Shown here: in pieces, positions 22,083 to 32,641 of the stretch
Layout: every line of letters begins with the position of its first letter
How positions within the stretch are numbered: position 1 is the stretch's first letter
Assembly: GCA_951812925.1 (NCBI GenBank)
Contig: OX638370.1
Location: forward strand, 24,729,964 to 24,793,963
DNA: 64,000 nucleotides
DNA from: Calliopum simillimum
Taxonomy: Eukaryota > Arthropoda > Insecta > Diptera > Lauxaniidae
Reading direction: 5' to 3'
Notes under the pieces: model-generated
What the model saw: the letters and a program-made list of their open reading frames with translations, nothing else
Databases searched by the model: none
Told to the model about the DNA's origin: nothing
Made by a program: the position numbers and the translations under genes

Positions 22083-23061
22083 TCAGACCCTATTGGCAAC
22101 AAATGTAGACCAGGTACACGGTGGCTTGTTTAACCAAGCCAATACTATAGTGGAGTCGGTCCAAAAATAGCTATTGTAAGACTTTAGTTCAAACTGAGGA
22201 ATTATGGACTCAAATAGATTTGACAGTAATTCAGCACCGCATAGTTCTAATCTTGGTAAAGAAATGGTTTTCACTGGGGCAACTTTTGACTTAGCTACAA
22301 GTAAGTGGGAGTTGATTGAGCCATCAGTATTTCCAATGCGAATATATATAGCTGCTGCGTACGCCTTTTCAGATGCGTCGCAAAACGCATGAAACTCAAC
22401 AGAAGAATTTGTTTGAAAATCTATCCATCTAGGGACTTTAATATGGTTGAAGGAACTGTAATTGGAAACAAATGTCTGCCAATGGTGAAGAGTTATTGGC
22501 TTAAGGGATTCATCCCATTCCGTTTTTTCAAGCCAAATTTTTTGCATTATGATTTTAGCCGTAATCACAACTGGAGCTAACCAGCCAGCGGGATCGAAAA
22601 GTTTTGCAATAATAGACAAAACTTCCCTTTTCGTATAAGAAGCCTTCACTTCAAGAGGTTGAGCATTAAAATAGAACGAATCAGTTTTAGCATTCCAAGA
22701 AATTCCTAACATTTTTGCAGTACTTTTGTCATCAAGTTCTAAGGACTCAGCATCAAGAAGATCACTTGAGGGTAGATCTTGTATAATTTCTTTTAGATTT
22801 GAGGTCCACTTTTTAAGGATAAAGCCGGCGGATCTCAACACTTCAATGAGTTGCCTTTTAGCCTCTTGGGCACCTGATAACTCATGTGCTCCTGTTAATA
22901 CATCATCTACATACATGTAGTGACGCAAAATAGAAGAAGCCAGGGGAAAAGATTCGCTAACGTCCTCTGAAAGTTGTAAAAGTGTCCTAATTGCAAGGTA
23001 AGGAGCACAATTTACGCCGAATGTGACCGTCTTTAATTCGAAGTCACGAATTACTTCTTCT
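22083..23061 (-). pseudogene. BEL-2 reverse transcriptase and RNase H (N-terminally truncated)
   Basis: Contains the RT active site YMYVDDVLTG, the BEL-typical LFDPAGWLAPVVITAK, and RNase H acids in HAFCDASEKAYAAAIY, LPRLELCGAELL and FWTDSTIVLAWL. The upstream fingers of RT and everything 5' are absent; the frame opens in TATACCC-repeat sequence at 23062, so the first residues of the open frame are not RT. It ends at the nonsense TGA noted for the next piece. Enzymatic role: copying element RNA to DNA and removing RNA from the hybrid. Confidence 0.9.
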
Positions 23062-23400
23062 TCGAACAAGAGAGCTTGGCACCTCCCATATGAGCAAAAG
23101 CTTCAAAATGCTACACTGAAAGCGTTTTTTCAGATAATCGAAATAAATTTTTCTTAGACACTACACTGAGAAAACAGTATGATTATATACACCAAGATTT
23201 GGTAATAATTAACAAATAATATATATGATATAAGCGAATCAAATATTTGATATTATTTAATGAGCGGCAAATTTGAGCAATTTTATTGGTTCAATTGTAT
23301 ATTTGGTTTTAATTACCAAATTATGTTTAAATATAAAGACCTTTATTATTTTTCATTAAGGCCTTTTTATTATTATTTATCTTTTTATTAATTAGGAACT

Positions 23401-23458
23401 AACATACAACCTCCTGGATATCAGTCAAACGTCTTATACACTCAGCTAACTCTGTATA
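23401..23458 (-). other. tRNA-like segment, inverted partner
   Basis: Minus strand reads GAGTTAGCTGAGTGTATAAG then GACTGATATCCAGGAGG, a mirror of the segment at 23500, but with a decayed B box. Together they could fold into a long hairpin. Confidence 0.55.
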
Positions 23459-23499
23459 TACATTCTTGGAGTTTTTCAATACTTTCTTAAATCATTGTA

Positions 23500-23570
23500 G
23501 ATAGAGTTAGCTCAGTGCATAAGACGTTTGACTGATAACCAGGAGGTCGTATGTTCGAATCCCAGACAAG
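23500..23570 (+). other. tRNA-like Pol III module (Ile-like), family 1
   Basis: An A-box-like GTTAGCTCAGTGC, an anticodon-loop-like CTGATAA (would be GAT), a B-box-like GTTCGAATCCC, and a run of 12 T at 23577-23588 as a Pol III stop. Stem pairing is poor, so it is not called a functional tRNA gene. Confidence 0.6.
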
Positions 23571-24136
23571 AAAGTGTTTTTTTTTTTTAATAATTATATA
23601 ATTTTTTTACTTTTATAGCGTATATTATATTTTACAATATGATGTTCTTTTTATTTGATTATTTTATTTTTTTGAATGCACTCGAACCCCAGTCAAGGTT
23701 TTTTTTTTCTTAAATTATAGCAGATATTTGACATTCCATCAATCAGATAGCATGTTTGGCCCAATCAACAACATTTTAAGGTCCAATTAAAGGCATATTA
23801 ATATTAACCAAAATTTGTTAACTATTAACAAATATTTTATAAAATATTTAACCAAATATATTTCTTTGAGGGAAATATACTCTTTTCTCAGTGTATGAAC
23901 TATAAATGCAAACTCTAAACAAAAACTGGCCAAAATCGTAGAAGAGGGTGTGGCACCTCCAATATAAGCAACAAATTCAAAATACTATACTGGAAGAGTT
24001 TTTCGAGATAATCCAACTAAATTGCATGCGCGCTCTGAGCTAAAACTATTCGAACGTAGTCAAGAGGGCGTGGCGCCTCCTTCAGTAGTGTAGGGTATCT
24101 AATGTTGGGCCAGGCCAAAGATTATACCTTTACAAG

Positions 24137-24968
24137 TTTTTAAATAAAGTCCCCAAAATGAAATTCTTTGATAAAAAATGTGTTAAATAAGTAATTTGTC
24201 ACTATTTTGACTCCGGTAAAATTTATTAGAAATAAAGTAGAACTTAGGTACTATTTTTTTTTTTTTCTCCGTACAAGAAGGCATGACACCTTCAAAAGGA
24301 GGGTAATTAAATTTTTGCTAGTTCAAATATAACACCTTCACCAGTTTTATTTCAATTAGTGTTATCGTTTTTGAACTTTTTTAAACATTTGTATTTTAAT
24401 TTTTTAAATCAAATTAAGGGGATACCTTTAATCTCGTAAACTCGTAAACCATGAAAAACTCGAAAGTTTACGAGCTTGCTTTCAGGAACACACATTTCTA
24501 AAAACGTGTAAGCAACGTATCAGCTGTCATATAATTTGAAAAATATTCAATTCAAATTCAATTTTCAAAACAAAAAATATTTTTTCAATACATTTGTTTG
24601 ACAACAATCGCTCTCATACTTTTTCGAGGCTATTTACGAATCGAATTTGCCTCGTAAGTTTTCGAGGCCTGGTAAACTTTTTTTTCATACAAATTTTTAA
24701 ATTTTGTTTACGAGGCTCGAAAGTTTTCGAGGTTTACGTGCTTTTCGAGGCTTTTACGAGTTACAGGAATCCCCTTATTATCATTTTCGAAAAATGTATA
24801 TGGCTCAAAATCACCAAGGTGAGAAATTTGCTTCGGAAGCATCCCAAAGTGTGAAATTCAAAATCAAACTTAAAAAAATCATATAAATTTACCAATAGTG
24901 AACGGGTCAAGTTACCTATTAAGAGCAGTTTTTATCAAAGAATTACATTTTGGGGACTTTATTTAAAA
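24137..24968. repeat. Inverted-repeat element (AAATAAAGTCCCCAAAATG ends)
   Basis: Left end TTTTTAAATAAAGTCCCCAA and the inverse near 24968 (TTGGGGACTTTATTTAAAAA) bracket 830 bases. The interior includes the right end of a family 2 TIR element (…TTTTTCTCCGTAC near 24280) and the TTA-flanked MITE below. Related ends appear at 31017 and 43255. No coding sequence. Confidence 0.6.
24417..24775. mobile_element. 359-bp MITE, TSD TTA
   Basis: Ends AGGGGATACCTTTAATCTCG and, inverted, AGGGGATTCCTGTAACTCG, flanked by TTA (24414-24416, 24776-24778). The interior is rich in CGTAAAC and TCGAGGC motifs. A 3-bp TTA duplication fits PIF/Harbinger-type mobilisation. The 86-codon frame across it is not a gene. 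Confidence 0.75.
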
Positions 24969-25677
24969 AAATACCTGGTTTTCAAATAGTAATATAGTAA
25001 TAAGTTTGTGCGTCAATTCAGGGAACCCAGTTGTAATTGGCAAAAAACTGTTTAAAGTAAACGCATCCGCTATGCACTATTTCTCAGTGGAAAGAAGTGC
25101 ATTTCGGCATTTTATTGGAAATTCCTAAGGTGCTCAACAAAGTTATAGGACACTTTTGTAATTTTCTTTCGAACCACGCCAAAAATGCGGTGGTTGTGTT
25201 TTTGCAAAAACGAAAAATGCTTTATAAACGTGCAAAAAATTTGCATCAAAATGTATATACTTATGTGAAGCACTCCACGCCAAGTGTACCAGCTTAAAAT
25301 TTTTTTTCTCCGATTTCGCTCAAATTTGGCAATATCGTAGATCCGGTGTGCAAGAACAACAATTTGGTCCTAGTACCATTTGTTGTTAAAATACAGGGCG
25401 TTGAAGTTGGCGTTTTTAGTCATTTTCATGAAAAGGGTGTTTTTTCAAAAATTTATAGCTTACACTTAAGTTTGTTTATTGATAAATCTAAGTTACTGGT
25501 CCCATTCATTTTGAAGTGTTCTTTTTATAAAAAAATATTTCTTGGTGAAAAAATTTTTTTTCCACCAAAATTTTTTACACTTAGAAATGCTTTTGAATTT
25601 TTTTTAAAAAAGCCACCTTCGATTTTTTTAAAAGTACTCTTAATAAAAGCATAATTTATAAGCTTTAAAACAATGTA
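24969..25677. other. Spacer, no gene recognised
   Basis: AT-rich with frames of 66 and 102 codons of low-complexity Lys/Phe composition and no motif. CACTCCACGCCAAGTGTACC near 25270 is repeated in inverse at 27152-27171, on the far side of the mariner, suggesting that the mariner entered a larger inverted-repeat structure. Confidence 0.4.
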
Positions 25678-26970
25678 CGTAGGCTGCTAGATATATATCT
25701 GGCCTAGGCAACACTAAGTGTTGCTAGGTGCAATCTGACATTGCCATTGGAAAGTTTGACATTTTTTAGCATAAACGTACTCAGAACGTTTTAACGTGCG
25801 ACCATCATTTGTGTTGTTTACAGTGACTTGAAAAAATCAATTTAGCAAAAAAATGGAATTAACTCGTAAACATTTTCGTGCGATTATTTTTCACAACTTT
25901 CGACGTGGATTATCACGACAACAGTGCATCAATGAACTTAAATCTTTGTATGACAATGAAGCACTATCTTGTAACACTGTGAAAAACTGGTTTCATGAAT
26001 TCAATCGTGGCCGACGCTCGCTCAAAGACGAATTCCGTGAAGGTCGTCCAAAAACGGCCGTTGTGCCTGAGAACATTGATGCCGTGCGTGAACTGATAAT
26101 GCAAGATCATCATGTGACACACCGTGAGATAGAAGCATTTTTGCGCATTAGTTCCACTCCAATACATTCGATATTGCATGAACACCTGGCCGTAAAAATG
26201 GTTTTTTCTCGTTGGATCCCGCACAATTTGACAATCGCTCAAAAAAGGCTCGCGTCGATTGGTGCAAAGAAATGTTGAAAAAATACGATCACGGTGCTTC
26301 AAAAGACGTTTATAAGATTTTCATAAATGACAAATCATGGATCTATGCGTATGAGCCCGAAACAAAACAGCAATCGACCGTGTGGGTCTTCGAAGACGAG
26401 CCAAATCCAACGAAAGTTGTTCGTGGGAAAAGCACTTCGAAGCAAATGGTTGCCTGTTTCTTCGGCAAAACTGGTCATGTGGCAACTGTTCCGCTTGAGC
26501 AACGTAGGACGGTCAATTCTGAGTGGTACACCACAATTTGTTTGCCTGAAGTCTTCGGAGAAATTCGAAAAACGAACAAGATAAGATGAATCATTGTTCA
26601 CCATGACTATGTGATTTCTCACACATCGGCTCAAACCAGCGCCTTTTTGACCGGCCAAAACGTCGAATTGATGGGTCATCCGCCGTACAGCCCTGACTTG
26701 GCACCCAATGACTTCTTTCTATTCCCGCACATCAAGAAAAAAATGCGTGGTCAATGATTTTCGTCGCCAGAAGATGCTGATGAAGCGTTCAAAAACCATG
26801 TTTTGGAGGTGTCTCAATCGGAGTGGAAAAAAGGCTTCAACAATTGGTTTGAGCGCATGCAAAAGTGTATAAATCATGCTGGAGAATACTTTGATAAACA
26901 ATAAAACCATTTTTGATGATAAATGTTCGCATTTTCATTATTAGGCCAGAAATATATCTAGCAGCCCTCG
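25678..26970 (+). mobile_element. Mariner-1 (DD34D), 1,293 bp with TIRs
   Basis: Ends CGTAGGCTGCTAGATATAT and, inverted, CGAGGGCTGCTAGATATAT, flanked by TA (25676-25677, 26971-26972). Length is usual for mariner. It carries one decayed transposase gene in the same orientation. Confidence 0.9.
25853..26904 (+). pseudogene. Mariner-1 transposase, broken
   Basis: Starts MELTRKHFRAIIFHNFRRG, with the paired helix-turn-helix region and REGRPKT, then WIPHNLT. A frameshift near 26274 follows RLASIGAKK, and the second part (WCKEMLKKYDHGASKDVY to EIRKTNK) is in another frame, ending with TGA at about 26587. The last part has YSPDLAPNDFFLFPHIK with an in-frame TGA near 26755. Catalytic positions: INDKSW (Asp kept), HHDYVISHTS and APNDFF. 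Several breaks make it inactive. Close to the cecropia/irritans side of mariners by motif memory. Confidence 0.88.
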
Positions 26971-26972
26971 TA

Positions 26973-27539
26973 TAACTCAAGATGCGATTCAGACGCTTCA
27001 TGGGAGTTTTTGGCTTTTGAACGCCCGCGGCAGGCAAAAATCTTTTTTTACTCGAGAGGAAAGCATCTTACGTAAAATACTAGGCAAAAAATGCTTAGGA
27101 TCGTCTAAGAAGTACGTGTGAATTGTTCTGACACACTTGAACTGGTACACTTGGCGTGGAGTGCTTCGTGTATATAGTTTGTATATATGTGACCGTCTAT
27201 TGGAAAATATACCTTATCTTCACTCACAAAATTAAGCGGTACAGCTAAAAATAAGAGATAGGGTAAAATTTACCGGTATTCAGTTTTCGATTTCATTTTC
27301 AATCCCTCAATCTTACTTTCAGTTTCAATTTCAAAGCCACTGTACCGAATTTCACTGAATTATTTTGGTTTGTTCTCCTGTACAAAATATTTTCACAGGC
27401 AGACAGACAGACACCCAGCCAGCCAGGCAGACGGTCATGGCTATATCGACTCAGGAGGTGACGCTGAAATGCACTCTGACACTTCTTTAATTTGATTGCC
27501 AATTTAGGATTTAGCATATTTCTATTCGAAAACAAAGTT
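26973..27539. other. Spacer with a minus-strand TATACCC-repeat fragment
   Basis: 27287-27480 is a reverse copy of the dispersed repeat from the 'GGCAGACAGACAGACAC' microsatellite side (ATCGACTCAGGAGGTGACGC). The rest shows nothing recognisable. Confidence 0.6.
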
Positions 27540-28054
27540 TTTATACCCTAAACCCAGGGTATATTCACTATGTCCTTCCGTTTGTAACGCAGAGAAGGAG
27601 GCTGGCAGATATAGAAATGTATATGGGTGAATCTTAGATAACTGTGCTTTTTCGAGTTGTAAAATTGGGAGATAATTTTTTTGGATTTTTGCAAATTCCT
27701 TCATGCTATCTTGTGTAAACACACTCTAAAGACTCACCATTTGAGTAGATCAATTACAAGTGTGAATTTACGGCTTTGAGGTCGAAATTAAGCAATTTTG
27801 CTGCCACGTATGTGACATTTTAGCCACAGTATGGAAAAATGATGGTTTTGAAGCGTTTTGATGTGAGATATATTGCATATAATGACAAATTTACACATCA
27901 AGACTAATTTTGCAACAGTATCATGTCTCCGGAGGTCCATTTATTTTGTACCCTACCGTCCTAAAGATCAACTATGGTTTCCTGTCCTCTGTTTCATAGC
28001 CGTTTACGGTGGATTAGGATCTCCTAATTACGAATCTGATTTTGTTTTTTTTTT

Positions 28055-29275
28055 AGTACATCAGTATCCTTACTTATCCTTGCTCAAAAGTAAAAAAATC
28101 ACCTTTTTCACATCTACTTAACAAAAACAGCAACAAGTAAAATTAAATTTTGTCAATGGATTCAGACAGCCGAACTTATTTTCAACAAGACATAATTTAC
28201 CGTTTTTCAATTGGATTCCCAGTTTCTGAGTTATAAGCTTCTAAAAAAAGGATACCTCTCAATAACACAAAAAGGATTTTCTGGACCGAAAAATTAACAA
28301 AATGGTAAGTTTTATTATTTTTGTCAACAATATATTTTATTACGAACATTTTAAGACCTTGCAGACTTAGATCGGATGAAAAATAAGGCTCTATTGTAGA
28401 TTTAGTGAATGAATAGATGAAATTTTGATTCTGTCAATTTGCAAAGCAGTAGTTTAGTAGGCTTATTCACTAAATCTAGCATAGAACTGTCAGTCTGCAA
28501 GGTCTCGAAATTTTTGTAATTAAATATGTTATTGATAAAAATATTAAAACTTAATTTGTTGTAACTTTTCAGTCTCGAAAAATCCTTTGTATGTTATCGA
28601 AAGATATCATTACTTTAAACGCTTATATCTCGGAAGCTGGGAATCCAATTGAAAAACGGTAAATTATGTCTTGTTGAAAATAAATTTGGCTGTCTGAATT
28701 AGTGATGAGCAAACCAAGACTAAGACAATAGCAGTCTTGTTCTTGGTCTTGTTCTTGCACATTGAGTCTTGGGCTTGGTCTTGGTTTTGATATTGAGTCT
28801 TGGTCTTGCTCATTAAGTTTTGGTCTCGGTCTTGGCCTTGATCTTTTAAAAATTTTTAGAGATATTTAGTATTCAAAGTTTCAAATCCATATTTTTCCAA
28901 AACAGTTGGGTTTTAAAGATGCCAAAATTCTAATTGAGTGATGATTTTATCTTCGAAATGGCGTGAAACACCTTTTAACTATAAATTAACAAGACTGAAA
29001 AGCAGTCTTGGTCTTGACAATTATCATGTGCAAGACCAAGACCATAGCAGTCTTGGTCTTGCAAAAATATCAGCGTCTTGGTCTTGGTCTCGCAAAATTA
29101 CCAAGACCAAAAACAAGACGCAAGACCAAGACAAATTTTGCTCATCACTAGTCTGAATCCATTGACAAAAATTAATTTTACTTGTTGTTGTTTTTGTTCT
29201 ATAGCTTTAAGTAGATGTCAAAAAAGTGTTTTTCTCACTTTTGAGCAAGGATAACTCAGGATTCTGATGGTGTAG
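28055..29275. repeat. Foldback within element G
   Basis: Arms 28055-28290 plus 28340-28410 mirror 28455-28520 plus 28580-28699 and 29159-29275. Matching blocks include CAAGACATAATTTACCGTTT, GGATTCAGACAGCC and AGACCTTGCAGACT. Excluding the nested hAT element it is about 770 bases. Confidence 0.85.
28700..29150. mobile_element. 451-bp hAT-type MITE, TSD GTCTGAAT
   Basis: Ends TAGTGATGAGCAAA and, inverted, TAGTGATGAGCAAA, with 8-bp duplications GTCTGAAT at 28692-28699 and 29151-29158. Removing it restores the palindrome arm (compare GTCAATGGATTCAGACAGCC at 28157). The interior is built of TCTTGGTCTTG repeats in both directions. No gene. Confidence 0.93.
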
Positions 29276-31016
29276 AAAAATTTTTGTATGTAAAACATAA
29301 TTAATAGCCTTCAACTAAACATCTGTTTACTCAAACTTTATATCGAAATATGTTCTTTTGCAGACTGATAAAAAGTGCTACGTTTGACATTTTTGACATT
29401 TTTGATGCGCCACGTTTGTGACATTTTTGTAGTTTATCATTCATTGTAAAGCGCGCTTTTGAGTTCAAGATTTTACCGAAAGAATTTGGGGTCATGTATG
29501 CAAATCCTACGAAAAAATTGTTTCATGCATAAAATAAAATGTACTACCTGGGAGTGCCGAGTGCCACGTTTGTGACCATAATTTAAAAAAAAAAAACTGT
29601 TTTTGTTTATAAACTGCCCTATAAAACGCAAACAGATTTCTTTTTGGACGCGTCTGGACATGATGACCTTTGGGTGATGGATAGTGATCAGAATTAATGC
29701 ATCTGTATTGCAATCTATTGACTGAAACATTAGTACCATGCAGTAGTAGCATAATGCTTTCAAGAAATTTTTTCTTTTTTTCAAAACTAGGGGACAGTTT
29801 TCAATTCGAAATTGTGCGCTCTAAAAACTATTTAAAACTGCAGATGAGCTCAGAATATTGTAGCCTTAAGTATTTACTTAATATGTGTAGTAACTTGTTT
29901 TCTGTTCTATTTCCGTTTTTTGGTCGTTTTTCATCGTTTTTTTTTGTAAAAGGTAGTGGTAGGACATGCCACGTTTGTGGCATTTGGGGTATATTTGCAA
30001 ACTTTCTTAGTAGACCAATAATAATTTGGTGATAAAAATGACCCGCTCTATTAGAAAAACATAGTTTCTAACTTAAAGCGTAATTTTTGTGAAAAAAAAG
30101 CCTACTGTATAGGTGAAATCGCCAGAAGACACAAAAAGTACAGTTATCTGAGAATCCCCTATATATATTCTTGATCAACGGCACCTCCTGAGTCGATATA
30201 GCTATGTCCGTCTGGCTGGCTGGGTGGCTGGTTGTGTGTGGAAATACACTTTCTGGGAAAACTGACCAAGAGAATTCAATGAAATTTGGTACATTGCCTT
30301 TGTCGTCAAAGTTAACTCGTGGGATGAGCGAAATCGGCAAACAGACACGCCTACCGCCCATACAAAAAATATATTCAAAATGCAACTTTAGGAGTATTTT
30401 TCACGACAATGCAATCGACATACACATAAATACTACGAATTGTAAGCGCAAGCTCTGAAAAAAAAAAAAATGGGTGAATTCAGACAAGACGGCATGGCAC
30501 CTCCCATATAAACAAAAGTTTTTAAAAGCCATACTGAAAGGGTTTTTAAAGATAATCGAACTAAATTTCACTCAGACACTAAAAACTATAAATGTTAGCT
30601 CTGAGAAAAAACAATTGTAAGCGCAAGCTCTGAAAAAAACTGAACGAATTCGAAAAAGAAAGCGTGGCACCTCCCATATAAGCAAAAGCTTCAAAACGCT
30701 ATACTGAACGCGTTTATTGAGGTAATCTAATTAAATTTTACTCAGACACCAGCAACTATAAATGCAGGCTCTAAACAAAAACTGGGTGAAAACGTAGAAG
30801 AGGGCGTGGTACCTCCCATATAAGCAAAAATTTCAAAATACAATACTGAACGCGTTTATTGAGGTAACCCAACTAAATTTCACTCAAATACTAAGGACCA
30901 TAAAAGCAAGCTCTAAGCTAAAACTATTTGAACGTAGTCAAGAGGGCGTGGCGCCTCCTGCAGCAGTGTAGGGTATCTAAAGTTTGGCCAGGCCAAAGAT
31001 TACACCCTTAAAAGTT

Positions 31017-31470
31017 TTTAAATAAAGTCCTCAAAATGTAATTCTTTGACAAAAAATGTGCTTAATAACTTGTCGTGTTTAATATGTATATAAATATTAA
31101 ATATCATAAAATATAATACGATTTTGAATTCAAAATTGTACTAGAAACATTTATGTTTGGACCGACCTTTGCTTTATAGACAAATTTGATGCCTCTTTAT
31201 TATATGAGCCAGTAGCACAGAAGATATGTTTCTATCTATCACATGCACGTACCATGGTTCAAATCCTAGTGCGGTTCGGTTAGTTTTTTTTTTTTTTTTT
31301 TTTTGTTTGTTCTTTACAGTAAGGTAAATATCACTTAAATTTTTTTGAAAAAAATTACTAGACTTACTTAAACAGTTAGGTAAAATTTACTTCAGCGGGG
31401 AGTTGTCACTATTTTGACTTGAAATTCTGGAAAAATTTATTAGAAATAAAGTACTATTTTTTTTTCTCCG
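31017..31470 (+). mobile_element. Family 2 TIR element, left-truncated
   Basis: The right end, AGTACTATTTTTTTTTCTCC then GTG, matches the complete elements at 39145 and 54688, as do CAGTAAGGTAAATATCACTT and the central tRNA-like part. The left end is missing; the sequence instead joins an AAATAAAGTCCTCAAAATG end. The 60-codon frame over the end is not a gene. Confidence 0.7.
31207..31284 (+). other. tRNA-like module, family 2 (diverged)
   Basis: AGCCAGTAGCACAGAAG-like A box, then GGTTCAAATCCTAG as B box, then T22 at 31287-31308. More diverged than the copies at 39573 and 54925. Confidence 0.55.
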
Positions 31471-32087
31471 TGCTAGAGTTTTACAATATTCTGCTTCCTG
31501 ATAGGTGAATACTCCCAAGAGGAAAAGAAGTGCTTCAAAAACCCTTTTGAAGTGTTCCTTTTTCACCAATAAGCGCTTCCGCTCCGTAAGAACTATTCTT
31601 TCTTTTTACCATTGCATGTCCTAGGGTGTAAGCCCTCTTAAGCTTACCGCAGCCTTACTTCAAAAGGCCTATTGAAGCGTTTATTTGTAATGCGGCGGTA
31701 AGGCTGCACTCAGACGGAGGTCAGATGCAGCGCAAACAAGTTTTTCATGCTCTTTTAGATTTAAAGGGCTATTCTGGCTAAGACAGCAGAAAGTTTTTCG
31801 GAATACATGTCAGAATTTCTTCCAAAGATTTTTTAAGACTCCCGAAGGCATTCGGTATTCTGGCGCAGAAATCTTTTAGAAAAAGCTCCAAAAGAAGTGT
31901 AATTAAATTTTTGCCAGTTTAAATATAAGACCTTTACCAGTTTTATTTCAATTAGTGATGTCCTTTTTGAACTTTTTTAACCTTTGCATTTTAATTTTTC
32001 AAATCAAATTATATTTTTCGCTCTAAATTTATAACTACAAATGTCTGTATAGGAATTAGATTTTTTGAAATATCCATAATCTATTTT
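31471..32087. other. Spacer, no gene recognised
   Basis: A GC-richer stretch at 31610-31730 (TTACCGCAGCCTTACTTC and the near-inverse GCGGCGGTAAGGCTGCACTC) may be a small inverted repeat. The remainder is AT-rich and shares TTTGAACTTTTTTAACCTTT with 24370, i.e. dispersed repeat. No frame of interest. Confidence 0.4.
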
Positions 32088-32093
32088 TTTATT
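32088..32093 (-). terminator. Likely polyadenylation signal
   Basis: AATAAA on the minus strand (TTTATT as written), 108 bases past the stop of the gene at 32201-32509. Confidence 0.45.
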
Positions 32094-32200
32094 TAAAGAA
32101 AAAGAAACATAAGTAATAATAAAAAAATTAAAAAAAATACTAAATATTAAATAATAATTTTAGCTTAAAAATAGTTTCACATTTCTCGTTTTTATCACAA

Positions 32201-32509
32201 CTACTTGACTCTTTTGTGGCAATGCTTATTCGCCAATATATAACCCTCCGGACAGACAGGTAACGGTTTTGTTTGCAAAATATTGTAGGGTTTGATTTGG
32301 ATTGCATTCTCTGAAACAGTATCTATTGTTGTTTCTGCAGCATCTATCACATTATCCGCATCCACTGCACCAACCATTTCAGTAAAAGTATCCTTCATAG
32401 TATCCTCTGCTATGACTTCAACTATATCACTGGAATTGCTACTCCAGTTAGCTTCAGCGAAACATAATAAAATCATCGATATTGTGATAAAACTTAAAAC
32501 TTGAAACAT
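32201..32509 (-). CDS. Secreted acidic protein with C-terminal CPxGxxxxxxxC motif
   Basis: 102 codons, single exon. Residues 1-20 (MFQVLSFITISMILLCFAEA) form a clear signal peptide. The mature part is acidic and Ser/Thr-rich with two N-glycosylation sites (N21-W-S, N25-S-S), a spacer rich in Asp, Glu, Val and Thr, and ends LPVCPEGYILANKHCHKRVK. The two mature cysteines (86 and 97) can form one disulfide. A short basic tail with CP-x-G-x7-C occurs in various small immune-induced or male-specific secreted fly peptides, but I cannot assign it to a named gene. TATA plus initiator lie upstream and AATAAA downstream. It is the best host gene in the window: complete, unrepeated and free of transposon sequence. 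Confidence 0.82.
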   Translation of the reverse strand: MFQVLSFITISMILLCFAEANWSSNSSDIVEVIAEDTMKDTFTEMVGAVDADNVIDAAETTIDTVSENAIQIKPYNILQTKPLPVCPEGYILANKHCHKRVK

Positions 32510-32612
32510 TTTTTCGTTGTATATATTTTTAATTCAAAATTTTTATGAATTTATCAAAGACTTTTCTAATAATATTTTGCACTTGTTTGTTGTCACGATT
32601 GTATTCATCAAC

Positions 32613-32641
32613 TGATTTCGTAAATTTTCTTTAATTTTATA
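32613..32641 (-). promoter_or_regulatory. TATA box plus TCAGTT initiator for the 32.2-kb gene
   Basis: On the minus strand TATAAAA starts at 32641 and the initiator TCAGTT has its A at 32613, 28 bases downstream, the usual arthropod spacing. This predicts a 5' untranslated region of about 104 bases. Confidence 0.72.

Larger units (their letters stand above)
18552..23061 (-). mobile_element. BEL-2: defective BEL/Pao element with 3' accessory frame
   Basis: Minus-strand order: RT and RNase H (23061-22083), RNase H end and integrase zinc-binding (22082-21298), integrase core (21297-20854), a truncated DD37D mariner (20853-20047), then a zinc-knuckle/protease-like frame (19858-19013) and a 3' LTR-like end at 18552-18690 starting TGTCTAGGTGGCAACC. 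The strip next to the LTR (CTTGCAGGAGTCCCTGCAAAG) matches the equivalent place in BEL-3. Gag and the first half of RT are lost; a TATACCC repeat abuts at about 23061. Stop codons and a frameshift make it non-autonomous. Bases 18691-19012 and 19859-20046 hold nothing else recognisable. Confidence 0.85.
23164..23893. mobile_element. TIR element, family 1 (CACTGAGAAAA), carrying tRNA-like DNA
   Basis: Ends are CACTGAGAAAACAGTAT and its inverse (ATACTCTTTTCTCAGTG), flanked by TA (23162-23163, 23894-23895). Joining the flanks restores the host repeat. The middle holds two tRNA-like segments in opposite directions (23401-23458 minus, 23500-23570 plus). No transposase gene. A second, half copy is at 43777-44020. 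TA duplication suggests Tc1/mariner-type mobilisation. Confidence 0.82.
23062..24136 (+). repeat. TATACCC dispersed repeat, 5'-truncated, split by a TIR element
   Basis: Only the tandem-unit part and 3' end survive (CACCTCCCATATGAGCAAAA onward, ending GGCCAGGCCAAAGATTATAC). A TIR element with TA duplication (23164-23893) separates AGACAC and TGAACTATAAATG, which are contiguous in other copies. Confidence 0.85.
27625..30159. mobile_element. Element G: 2.5-kb TIR element with foldback interior
   Basis: Ends GGGTGAATCTTAGATAACTG and, inverted, GGGGATTCTCAGATAACTG, inserted in a TATAT stretch of the dispersed repeat. It contains a foldback (28055-29275) and, nested in that, a 451-bp hAT MITE. 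GCCACGTTTGTGAC-like motifs recur at 27803, 29409, 29565 and 29966. Frames at 29473-29784 (minus) show no transposase motif I recognise. Superfamily unknown. Confidence 0.7.
27540..31016 (+). repeat. TATACCC dispersed repeat split by element G
   Basis: The opening (TATACCCTAAACCCAGGGTA) is at 27541-27624 and resumes at 30160 with TATATATTCTTGATCAACGG, closing at about 31016 with GGCCAGGCCAAAGATTACAC. The two parts join exactly as in unbroken copies. About five tandem units with CACCTCCCATATAA follow. Confidence 0.85.

Noticed and set aside
25097..25654. 66- and 102-codon frames rich in Lys and Phe
   Set aside because: Low-complexity AT-rich sequence with no signal peptide, motif or promoter.
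29473..29784. Possible transposase for element G
   Set aside because: The minus-strand frame has no catalytic motif or zinc finger that I can recognise.
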